A stretch of DNA of 60,000 bases from Bolinopsis microptera (taxonomy: Eukaryota; Ctenophora; Tentaculata; Lobata; Bolinopsidae): the NCBI RefSeq assembly GCF_026151205.1, contig NC_087080.1:11581837-11641836 (forward strand). The letters run 5' to 3'. Below, one piece after another: positions 1-10,117 of the stretch; the first letter of the stretch is position 1; every line of letters begins with the position of its first letter. Made by a program: the position numbers and the translations under genes. The notes beneath the pieces are model-generated. The model did not search any database, was not told the DNA's origin, and saw only the letters and a list, made by a program, of their open reading frames with translations.

Positions 1-88
1 AGCGCTGGATGGCGACAATTAGCGCTGGATAGCGCTAGTTGTCGCCATCCAGCGCTAGTTGTTGCGTTTTGACTATCGCAAAAGAACC
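1..88. mobile_element. Right end of a foldback-like DNA transposon (cut by window start)
   Basis: These bases match the right end of the complete element at 880-2573. They show AGCGCT-centred sub-repeats, then a terminus ending in cgcaaaagaacc. The octamer agaaaatc follows at 89-96, as it does after the complete copy at 2574-2581. The 96 bases after that (to 192) also match those after the complete copy. So both copies sit at the same position in a duplicated host sequence, at an offset of 2485 bp. The rest of this copy lies left of the window. Confidence 0.8.
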
Positions 89-96
89 AGAAAATC

Positions 97-871
97 TAAT
101 AACAGTATCGACAGGAATAACAGTACAACATACAAATTAGGAACCGACCGGATATCCTTCTAAATCCGGTTCCGGTCTTTTCTAATTGGTGAATCGGGTT
201 TTTAGTGTACGTAGGACGTTAAAAACGGTTTGTGTGGGGCATGATAGATTTTTGAGCTTTTAAGTTGTCAGAAAACAAAATGTAACAAAAAGTAACATCA
301 AACATGTACTCTCAGATTTTTTTAGTCCGAGATACCATAATTAAGTACATGTTTGATCATTGATGTTAATTTTTTATGATGCATGAAGGTTTAAACAGTT
401 TTTAATGAATTTCTAAAAACTAACCACTATATACCCTGTGTTCCTTTATTATAGGTAGTTAGTACATAAATGTGGCCATTGCAGTTAGTTTGAGCTCAAA
501 GAGAGGCCCCTACGACGTTCAGAAGCTGAGATAGAAAAGTCATATATTTGCGCCTGGGGGTAATTTAGAAGTTTTGCACCTTAGGATTGAAACTAGTAAT
601 AGAATTTGCGTACCTCAAACTCAATTTTGAGTCTCTAAGACCTTCAGAAGCTGAGATACAAATTTCCCATGTATGCACCTGATATGAAATATGGGCGTGG
701 CTCCACAGGGTTGGGACTAGCGAGACAACATGCGGCCCTCGGTGATTTGAGTTACCAATGACCTATTTAACCATATCCAGCAGCAAAAAACTCTATACAT
801 CGAAGTGCACACTCAACCCCTCCCTGCTACTGGAGTAGTATAAGTACAATTTGTAACTTACGTAAGTAAAT
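97..871. other. Spacer between two transposon copies, no gene seen
   Basis: Bases 97-192 are near-identical to 2582-2676 (flank shared by both transposon copies). From 193 to 871 the sequence is AT-rich and has no convincing ORF or repeat. A repeated phrase, ttcagaagctgagat, occurs near 519 and 643. Bases about 845-871 resemble those near 3450, which looks like an unoccupied relative of the insertion site. Confidence 0.5.
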
Positions 872-879
872 AGAAAATC

Positions 880-2573
880 GGTTCTTTTGCGATTATAGTC
901 AAAACGCGACAACTAGCGCTGGATGGCGACAACTAGCGCTATCCAGCGCTAGTTGTCGCCATCCAGCGCTAGTTGTCGCTATCCAGCGCTGGATAACGCT
1001 GGCCAGCGCAAAATATATATGTTCGATAATTGTCGCTATCCAGCGCTAGTTGTCGCCATCCAGCGCTAGTTGTCGCCATCCAGCGCTAGTTGTCGCTATC
1101 CAGCGCTAGATGTCGCTGGCTATGCGACACTGTCGCACGCGATAGTTTGCGATGGCCAGCGCTGGCCAGCGCTGGCCATCGATATCCAGCGCAAAATTTT
1201 TGCGCTATTACTCGTCAGCCAGCGCTAGCCAGCGCTAGTTGTCGCTATCCAGCGCTGGCCAGCGCTAGCCAGCGCTAGTTGTCGCTATCCAGCGCTAGCC
1301 AGCGCTAGTCAGCGTTAGCCAGCGTTAGCCAGCGGTAGCCAGCGCTAGCCAGCGCAATGTATCAAAATCATATATTACTCGGATGATGATTAATCACTTA
1401 ACACTCGACTGTCACGTGACTTTTTAACCCATTCTCTGACTCTAGCTGGTTCTGAACGACTTTTCGAAACCCTAACCCTCTAATTTGATCCCAACCCTAA
1501 TCCTAACCCAATCCTTAACAAAAACATATGCTGAAACCCTAACAATAACGAGAAATTAGACTAACTTCCTTATACGGACATATCACGTGATCGATACATG
1601 TACAGTTTTTCGCCAATGCAATATCTCGTCAGGAGAGCATTTTAACCCTATGTCATGGGCCCATGGGGGTTGATTCGGAATTAGCGTCCGAAAATACATC
1701 GATTGAAGTTTCAAGTTGGTTACAACCATCGTGGGCCCTTTTAGAACAATCTCGAAGATCGACTGTAGAGTGATTTAGCACGCTCGATATTAGTATTACT
1801 CGTCAGCCAGCGCTGGCCAGCGCAATATAGTTGCGATATTACTGAAATTACTCGTCAGCTAGCGCTGGCCAGCGCTGGCTAGCGCTGGTTAGCGCTGGCT
1901 AGCGCTGGCTAGCGCTGGTTAGCGCTGTATAGCGACAACTAGCGCTGGATAGCGACAACTAGCGCTGGCTAGCGCTGGTTAGCGCTGGCTAGCGCTGGAT
2001 AGCGACAACTAGCGCTGGCTAGCGCTGGCCAGCGCTAGCTGACGAGTAATAGCGCAAAAATTTTGCGCTGGATATCGATGGCCAGCGCTGGCCATCTTTT
2101 AGTTTTGCCGCCTATGGCGGTCGCGCGCTACTGCAAGCGAGAGGGCTCTGGTTAGAGCAAGCCAGCGCTGGTTATCGCTTAGCGCTGGCCAGCGCTGGCC
2201 AGCGCTGGCCAACGCTAGTTGTCGCTATCCAGCGCTAGTTGTCGCTATCCAGCGCTAGTTATCGAACTGTTTTCTGCGATGGCCAGTTGCGCTGGCCATC
2301 ACAAACTATCGCGTGCGACAGTGTCGCATAGCCAGCGACAACTAGCGCTGGATAGCGACAACTAGCGCTGGATGGCGACAACTAGCGCTGGATGGCGACA
2401 ACTAGCGCTGGATAGCGACAATTATCGAACATATATATTTTGCGCTGGCCAGCGTTATTATATCCAGCGCTGGATAGCGACAACTAGCGCTGGATGGCGA
2501 CAATTAGCGCTGGATAGCGCTAGTTGTCGCCATCCAGCGCTAGTTGTTGCGTTTTGACTATCGCAAAAGAACC
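880..2573. mobile_element. Foldback-like non-autonomous DNA transposon, complete copy
   Basis: The element starts GGTTCTTTTGCGAT and its other end is the reverse complement, with a short indel shortly inside. It is flanked by the octamer AGAAAATC on both sides (872-879 and 2574-2581), read as an 8-bp target-site duplication. Both arms (about 910-1345 and 1805-2550) consist of variable copies of a sub-repeat such as AGCGCTGGATAGCGACAACT, in opposite orientation. AGCGCTGGCCAGCGCT, itself a perfect palindrome, recurs. The middle (about 1345-1805) is unique sequence with no transposase ORF, so the element is non-autonomous. An 8-bp duplication is typical of hAT and P superfamilies; sub-repeated inverted termini are typical of Foldback/Galileo-type elements. 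Superfamily remains open. Confidence 0.8.
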
Positions 2574-2676
2574 AGAAAATCTAATAACAGTATCGACAGG
2601 AATAACAGTACAACATACAAATTAGGAACCGACCGGATATCCTTCTAAATCCGGTTCCGGTCTTTTCTAATTGGTT

Positions 2677-2843
2677 ATTTCTAAATCATCAAGAGACTTG
2701 AAACCATCATACGTTATCAGTAACATGCTCAATCATCAATGGGTGCTAAAAGAAATTTGTAACTATGAGTGGTTGTCGTAAAACAATTTTGGATTTATCT
2801 CCTCTATTGAACTGAAAGCTTAGGCTCATAGTAGTCGGGTGCC
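2677..2843. other. Unassigned flank
   Basis: Short non-coding stretch between the end of the duplicated transposon flank and the 26-bp tandem repeat. Nothing recognisable seen. Confidence 0.4.
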
Positions 2844-2961
2844 GCGCGACTTATCGCTCGGTCGACTTATCGCGACTTATCGCTCGGTCGACTTATCGCG
2901 ACTTATCGCTCGGTCGACTTATCGCGACTTATCGCTCGGTCGACTTATCGCTCGGTCGACC
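2844..2961. repeat. 26-bp tandem repeat, about 4.5 copies
   Basis: The unit combines cgcgacttatcg and ctcggtcgacttat, and the last copy is shortened. It is GC-richer than its surroundings and contains GTCGAC palindromes. No coding potential. Confidence 0.85.
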
Positions 2962-5018
2962 GGCTTTCAGAAGAAAGACCGATAATAGAGTATGGAATGG
3001 GAGAGCCACATGTTCACGAGATTTGCCTAATTGTTGCGTAAATTTTATAGTGTTACCTTGCAGCACAGTATTGTTTGACCCATTGTTTTATGAACGATTA
3101 TGTTATTAAGGCGGTAGCCAAAACTTTTGTGTGGCTCGAATACGTACATGGCTAATCAAGAAGTGTGGCATCGCGGGAACTAGCTACTAAGTGAGTTGGC
3201 AATGCACTCGTTGTTAGACTGAAAGCTGTAAAAGGTTAAAGTCATAATGACTAATGTGCTGTAAGATGTAAACATGTCCATATTATGCCATGAGTATTCC
3301 TACTTTCCTAGAAGTGACCCAGAAGGCTGGAAGGTAACGTACATGACCGAGAATGATACGATGATGCCTGTAGCCACATCTTTTACATTAGCTCATCTGG
3401 TGATATAAAAACACTCAATTATAATGAGGAAATATTAGTATTTTAGTAGCACAATTTGTAATTATTTTGTTCCTAAAATTAAATAGAAGATCCAACAAAA
3501 GTATCGACGATTCGACAGCAATAATAGTACACAGTACAACGGGTACAACATACAAAAATTATAAAAAGTTATTGATAAATGATGCAGGAGATCATTGGGG
3601 AAATATTCAACATTTGGGATCGTACTATACGGAATACGGATTGTATAACTAAATATAAAAATGTTGTTTTCAAGTTCCTGGCTCAGAGTTCAGGAATGAA
3701 ACGATAACCAACCTTAATGAATATTATTCATATTTAGTTACTTAAAACTTACTCATTTTAATAAAGTAAAAATGAGGCAATATCGATACGTTTTACAAGC
3801 TTCAATCATACTGACTGTCCTAATGTCGATTAAAACGGTGTCATAGAGGGCTATATGCTCTGAAAATGACAAGAACAATACAGATCACCGACTCCACATG
3901 ACAAAAAAGGAGCTTCAATTGACCATATGGTGCTGTAACCAGAGAGATCACCTCAGTTCTTTCCGTCCACATGAGGTGTCAACTAAATGAAAAAGCGAAC
4001 TTTCAGTGTCAAATTCATGCCAAGTCACGAAACTGTCATCTTCATCCGGCCACAGCTGGTCAATTTATCCATTTTCGGTATAAAAGGAGTAAGAATTAAC
4101 GTATGATACTATCGGATAAAACCGGTCGGAACAATAATATAGTTTCTCGATGAAGAACGACAGAAAATTATAAAATGATAAGAAATATTCCTTATTCTTA
4201 TGGTTGAACAAGGTTGAAGGTTCAGACACAAAATGCAAACGAACCTCGGTTCGTAGTTTTAATGTGATATAAAGTTTAGTGTAGTCGTTATACGTTCCCG
4301 CCACATAGAATTAGAGATCAGAGAACTAATAGCACTGTAGTCTGGCATTAACGGCACTGTAGTAGTGAACTAGTAGTGAACTAGTAGTGAATGAGTAAAC
4401 GATAAATGTTGCTGTCCGGCACAGAGTTTCAGCTTCACGCTTATAGCAACATCTCAAAAAGAAGTATTATAATACTAGCAATGGTATGAATGGTTGTATA
4501 GCGGAACTAGCAGTGGTGATATAGAGGTTACTGCCTTAGATGTTAATTCTCAACCCATTAAAACTTAGGTTTTTTTTGGAAAAGATATAATTTGAGCTGT
4601 TGAAAAATATCAGGTTGACTCTCAAAGCAAGAACAATGAAACACACTGCATAAGACTAAAAAGAAATTTCATTTGACCAGGTGCTCTAAATTTGAGATTG
4701 AGCGATATAACTTCGGTCTTTTTTGTTCGCAAAGTACTGAAGGTACCAAGGTAGTGAATGAAATCGCGAAGTTATAATGTCAAATTTGTGACCAAATTGA
4801 AGACTTCCTGTATTTTATAACATGAGCTGTTATCTAACATTCAAATGCCGACAGTACGCGATAAATATATCTATTTTCGGTATAGAAGAAGAAACTAGAA
4901 GTATACGGGTGAAAGAAATGTAACCTGAACTATCAATATTAAAGAAATAAAGATACAGTATACCTGTAAGAGGAAGCTTTTAACAAAACTTAATGCATAT
5001 TGCATAGCTCTACGTAGC
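2962..5018. other. Non-coding stretch with a diverged copy of the transposon target site
   Basis: No convincing exon. Bases about 3440-3560 resemble the two flanks of the 880-2573 transposon joined together: acaatttgta, then aaatagaagatc, then agtatcgac and acagtacaac, with no transposon between. The rest is AT-rich, with short open frames lacking splice or family support. Confidence 0.5.
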
Positions 5019-6037
5019 TTAACACGTGGTTTACACGTGGCTGTGACATCACTGCTAATAGTGGTTAACACTTGACTGTGACGTCACTGCTAATAGTGGT
5101 TAACACGTGGCTGTGACATCACTGCTAATAGTGGTTAACACGTGGCTGTGACGTCACTGCTAATAGTGGTTAACACGTGGATGTGACGTCACTGCTAATA
5201 GTGGTTAACACGTGGCTGTGATGTCACTGCTAATAGTGGTTAACACGTGGCTGTGACATCACTGCTAATAGTGGTTAACACGTGGCTGTGATGTCACTGC
5301 TAATAGTGGTTAACACGTGGCTGTGACATCACTGCTAATAGTGGTTAACACGTGGCTGTGACATCACTGCTAATAGTGGTTAACACGTGGATGTGACATC
5401 ACTGCTAATAGTGGTTAACACGTGGCTGTGACGTCACTGCTAATAGTGGTTAACACGTGGATGTGACATCACTGCTAATAGTGGTTAACACGTGGCTGTG
5501 ACGTCACTGCTAATAGTGGTTAACACATGGCTGTGACATCACTGCTAATAGTGGTTAACACGTGGCTGTGACGTCACTGCTAATAGTGGTTAACGCGTGA
5601 CTGTGATGTCACTGCTATTAGTGGTTAACACGTGGCTGTGACATCACTGCTAATAGTGGTTAACACGTGGATGTGACATCACTGCTAATAGTGGTTAACA
5701 CGTGGCTGTGACGTCACTGCTAATAGTGGTTAACACGTGGATGTGACATCACTGCTAATAGTGGTTAACACGTGGCTGTGACGTCACTGCTAATAATGGT
5801 TAACACATGGCTGTGACATCACTGCTAATAGTGGTTAACACGTGGCTGTGACGTCACTGCTAATAGTGGTTAACGCGTGACTGTGATGTCACGTGCTAAT
5901 AGTGGTTAACACGTGGCTGTGACGTCACTGCTAATAGTGGTTAACACGTGGCTGTGACGTCACGGCTAATAGTGGTTAACACGTGGCTGTGACGTCACGG
6001 CTAATAGTGGTTAACACGTGGCTGTGACGTCACTGCT
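5019..6037. repeat. 35-bp tandem array with E-box and CRE-like sites, about 29 copies
   Basis: The unit is taatagtggttaacacgtgg followed by ctgtgacgtcactgc. Most copies hold a CACGTG-type core (aCACGTGg) and either the full CRE palindrome TGACGTCA or a one-base variant (TGACATCA, TGATGTCA). Units differ by scattered single substitutions, and one near 5890 has a one-base insertion. CACGTG is the classic bHLH/E-box site and TGACGTCA the classic CREB/ATF site. Whether the array regulates anything is inference; the nearest recognised gene is the sulfotransferase, whose 3' end is about 1 kb away. Confidence 0.9.
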
Positions 6038-7042
6038 ATGTCTAGTTTATTGCTAAACAGCAACTTAAGAGAAAGGATAAAACAGTAATTGCAGTAGAGC
6101 GAATCGAATGATACAATTTCACTTTTAAAAAAGTGCGGAAAATTGATATTGTTGTTTTTCAAGAATTCATTGCCTACTTCTAGGTCAGTCGTGCAGGAGT
6201 ACAACATACAGATTCCAGCTGACAACCCAGTACTGATACATGATCAGCACTGAGGTCTCACAGATCATAATCAGTGTTATAAAGAGTAGCTGAGAGTGAC
6301 ATGAAATGGCGGCTCACTAGAGACAAGTGTCACAACAGAGGGTAGGTGAGAGAAATGGCGCCTCACTAGAGGAGAATAACCCACCTCGCGGACAAAGGGG
6401 AGTTAATCGTAGGTAGGTACACATAACAAAAGGACCTCATGACCTGTACCTGGTCCCTTAGTCCCTAGTTACCAAACTACTAGTCATTAGACTGTGTGAA
6501 CCGGAACTGTGCTACAAAGAAAGGTTATGCTTATATTAATGTGAGACAAGCTTTGGTGGTGTCATTATGTCGGGAAGAAATTAGGGGATCAGAGTCCTGA
6601 TTCAAATTCTGTTCGTCCTTCAGTTTTTTTCATTGCGCGACACGTGGATATAGGATCTCAAAACACGTGGATATAGTATCAGACCACACAATATGAATAA
6701 GTCAACAAAAATAGACACATTAATAATCATATTATCATCAAGTCGCTCGTTATCACAATCAATAATACAAGGTAAATTTGATCAATAAATCTGCAACTTT
6801 CAATCTCTTTGAATTACGTCATTTAATTAAACTAACGATCAGGCCCGTAATTCATATTTATGAGGAATAGAGGGAAACCTTTGCATATTGTCGAGGGATA
6901 CAACTTACAAGAGGACCATTCAAACAATAATTTTTAAAACAAACTATGCATGAAACCCCATAAATAATTAAATAAATTACATAATATCTTTTAAACTTCT
7001 AACTTTCCAGAATAACCATTATATTGTTACCGTTTACTGCAG
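6038..7042. other. Intergenic, 3' flank of the sulfotransferase gene
   Basis: No gene seen. Two short imperfect duplications occur: a 20-base phrase around gaaatggcg/ctcactagag near 6303 and 6352, and cacgtggatata near 6650 and 6665. The stretch is otherwise AT-rich. Confidence 0.5.
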
Positions 7043-9049
7043 CTAAAAGAATTGAGAAACGTCACAATCGTAGCCGAACAACAAACAATCCACCTGATAC
7101 CTGTCCTTATACCCCACCAACAAATCCCTATCTAGAGACCGGAAGTACGACTTCCACATTACCTCCCTGGTGCCTCCATTGCTAGTAGGGTTACTGTGAG
7201 CCTCAAACCCTGTGATATTGAGACCGTGCTGTCGTAACACGTACAAATTGTCGATATTCAGGGTTTCAAACTTGACTATGGAGGAGTAGTGGGAGTAACA
7301 AGGAGCACACCACTTCTCGTATACTGCCCAGTGCATGTCACGCTTGTTGTCATAGATAATGGCTTTTGAGAACTCGAGGAACGTGGGACCAAGGGGATTT
7401 GTAAAGGGATTATGTGAATCTTCAACGGTGAGGTGTCCAGATTTAACTAAATCATCTGCCTCGGCTATCATTACCTCCCTGTGTTCTGATGAGATATTAG
7501 ACGGTATGGCCCGGTATTTTATCTTTGCAAATCTGCCAACTTTGTTGTAGTAAACCTTCTTGTCGGCTGCTTGTATTTTGTCCCTGTAAGCACTGACAAC
7601 ACGCTCGTAAGGGTGACGAACTACCACAAAACTCGCTAAACTGGTCCTCTGAGAATTATCAGAAATGTATCAAGTTTACGAAGTAAAGAGTCAGGGAGTC
7701 AAAACAAAAAATAAGTGTGTATTAAATTGGAAACATTTCACAGTTTAGCGACTAAATAGTGGAAAACAATGTAAAACACTAACTGTGTCAGAGTCTACGG
7801 CAGGGTGATTGTACCGTTGTAGCTTGTTATGTAGACAGCTTCCTCTAGCCCCCTCTAGTTTATACGATTCACACTCCCTGGAAAACACAAGACATTCGTT
7901 TTAAACGATGCATTTTAAAAGGAATACAAAATTTCATGGTTTTCCAGTTTCAATTTTGTTTTAAGCGTTGCACAATGTATGCTTGTTCGACAATTGGCAA
8001 AATCTTGACGAAACTAAATTTCACCTGTCGATGCCAGTGAGCCGAGTGAGATATTTTTTCCAATTACTACTGCCTGCTTTGTATATAGGACACCAACCCA
8101 TTTTGTAGTCACTGTCGGATTAAGACAGTTAATCAGTCAATGTTATAACATATAAATGAGTGGTATCGTTATTTTTTATCTAAGGGTTTGTTTGCTACCA
8201 TCTTGCTCGAACTTGCAATTCAAAACCATACATTTTCGTCACTATATCGACTCTACCAGGTGAAGACGAATGGCTATAGAGATGATAGATCTAAAAGTTG
8301 AAAGTTATAACCTAAAGACGTGAAAAGCAGAAGGTTTTCTTGTCAATTCCCTTCCTTGAAGATGTAGTAGGTTACAAGTTCTTCTTACTAACTCTCCTCT
8401 CTGGTCCATAACGTGTGATATCTGGTTTAGCTGAGAGAAAACTCAACTTTAAATTACATTATGTTTTAAATTTCTACCACCTCTTATTCTTTCCTTAAAA
8501 CATTCTTCATGTTTTTCTGAAACGCAAATCAAGGATTCAAACCATGTCAATAGTTTTGTTATAATTTTGTATATATATTTGTACTCTGTATTCCAACCGA
8601 ACGTAATACATATTTATGGTTCCGATTAATGATAACAGATTTATTGGCGATATAAGAATTGCTCTTTATAAAGCAGAAGCTAGGAATTTCAAAGCCGATG
8701 TAATTAAAAATAACTAGGCTTATACATTTTCAGGAACTCCGAGTTCCTGCCAAAGTTGGCCGACATTCTTCACGGACCATAGTCTCCGAGTAGTCACGTG
8801 TTCCCCGCTTTCAGCTGGAACGTTTGTATTTTCATCGCGGAGAAACGATTTGTTGATCCGATCGTAATTCCCCTTTCCATCTGCATCTGAAGTTTCAGCT
8901 TGATGCTTCACGATGATTTCTTTCAACCTGATCGGCTGGATTGGTGTATTTTTTGAAAAACTTTCAGGCCATCTCAGTTTAATGCAAATCAAGAAAATGA
9001 CAAACAAAGTAATAAACAAGGCTTTAGTTCTTTTTGAAATATCCATCAT
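7043..9049 (-). CDS. Carbohydrate sulfotransferase, HNK-1/chondroitin family, five exons
   Basis: A Golgi type II membrane enzyme that should transfer sulfate from PAPS to a glycan. Exons (minus strand): 9049-8726, 8430-8312, 8111-8025, 7877-7784, 7648-7043. All junctions are GT-AG and all phases agree (0, 2, 2, 0), giving 409 residues, a normal family length. The start is chosen at 9049 (MMDISKRTK) because the open frame upstream has no ATG. A single membrane anchor lies at about residues 10-24, then a variable stem. The 5'-phosphosulfate site reads CPIYKAGSSNWKK (about 155-167) and the 3'-phosphate site reads VVRHPYERVVSAYRDK (from about 217). The C-terminal third has the family's HW...C..C and KFETL patterns and ends near FGYDCDVSQFF. 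It belongs with the CHST8-14 (Sulfotransfer_2) group; the acceptor glycan cannot be read from sequence. Confidence 0.9.
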
Positions 9050-9791
9050 CAAACATGGTAAAGCAAACGAACACAATACCAATCTGTTTATTATAGATAT
9101 TTAATGTTAATTGCGATGTATTCATTTAATTGATTGGCTTGTTAAACCATACAATACAGCGTTTTTGTTTGGCAGCAGTTCAGTTGTTTTCATTTGGTGT
9201 ACTTCATTTATCAACACTTAATAATAAATACAGCGATTACATTATTTGGTCATTGCAATGATACTGTCACAATGATGAATATAAATCCATCTCCCCAGTT
9301 TTTTAATTATATCGGATGTTAAATTAAATTTCAGGCGGTGCCAGTGGAAAATAAAATACATAGCGAGCAAAGGACAAAAATTCAAAAACATGAAATCATG
9401 AAAAAAGAAGCTTTAAGTTAAATAACAAAATAGTTGTTGACGACTTTGGCAGATTTCAAACTGATGCAGTCATAAAAAAGGTCTCGGGATGATATTTATG
9501 TTAGAAAATCAAAGCATATCACTCAAAGATGTATCAAACTCGTCAAAAATAAAATCACATTTCCCCCCACAATTCCTCAAATCGTTCTTATATTCATCTT
9601 AAAACTAACTCTTGACACAAGCAATCGTGTAAAGTAAAGGATGGGAGTGTCAGTGTCCCAGGCCCCTCCTCAGCAGCAGTCCTATCAAAGCATAATTAAA
9701 CCAGCCCTTTGAGGGAACCATTCTCAAATATAATGATCATTGAAGACTTATCAAACAAGTTTTACTCAACCCACCACGATCCAGTTGTTCG
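9050..9791. other. Intergenic between sulfotransferase and Rho gene
   Basis: This is presumed to hold the 5' UTR and promoter of the minus-strand sulfotransferase. No TATA box, CpG cluster or other site stands out. No ORF with family support. Confidence 0.4.
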
Positions 9792-9963
9792 ACCAGTACT
9801 GTAACCAGTACTGTAACCAGTACTGTAACCAGTACTGTAACCAGTACTGTAACCAGTACTGTAACCAGTACTGTAACCAGTACTGTAACCAGTACTGTAA
9901 CCAGTACTGTAACCAGTACTGTAACCAGTACTGTAACCAGTACTGTAACCAGTACTGTAACCA
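9792..9963. repeat. 12-bp tandem repeat, about 14 copies
   Basis: The unit is accagtactgta and copies are essentially perfect. Because 12 is a multiple of three, it opens a spurious reading frame with a Tyr-Cys-Asn-Gln repeat. It lies just beyond the 3' end of the Rho gene. Confidence 0.95.
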
Positions 9964-10117
9964 GTTATTTAACCGTAGAACACAACCATTTTATTTGTGT
10001 CCTGCCCATAACCCCAATCGTTCAGCTTCTGTCGCGATCCCAACCCTTGCAATTTAACTTCTGTCTCGCACCAAACCACAAGGGTTTTGCTTTTGTCTTC
10101 CAAACTGTTGGTTGTTT

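Noticed and set aside
1090-1278. Open frame in the transposon's left arm
   Set aside because: It only translates the sub-repeats (PALASA-type); no transposase-like sequence.
1465-1515. Interstitial telomere (ctaaccc phrases) inside the transposon core
   Set aside because: Only a few irregular, non-tandem motifs; not a telomeric array.
9740-10057. 105-codon frame rich in Tyr-Cys-Asn-Gln
   Set aside because: Produced by the 12-bp tandem repeat, and overlaps the 3' side of the Rho gene on the other strand.
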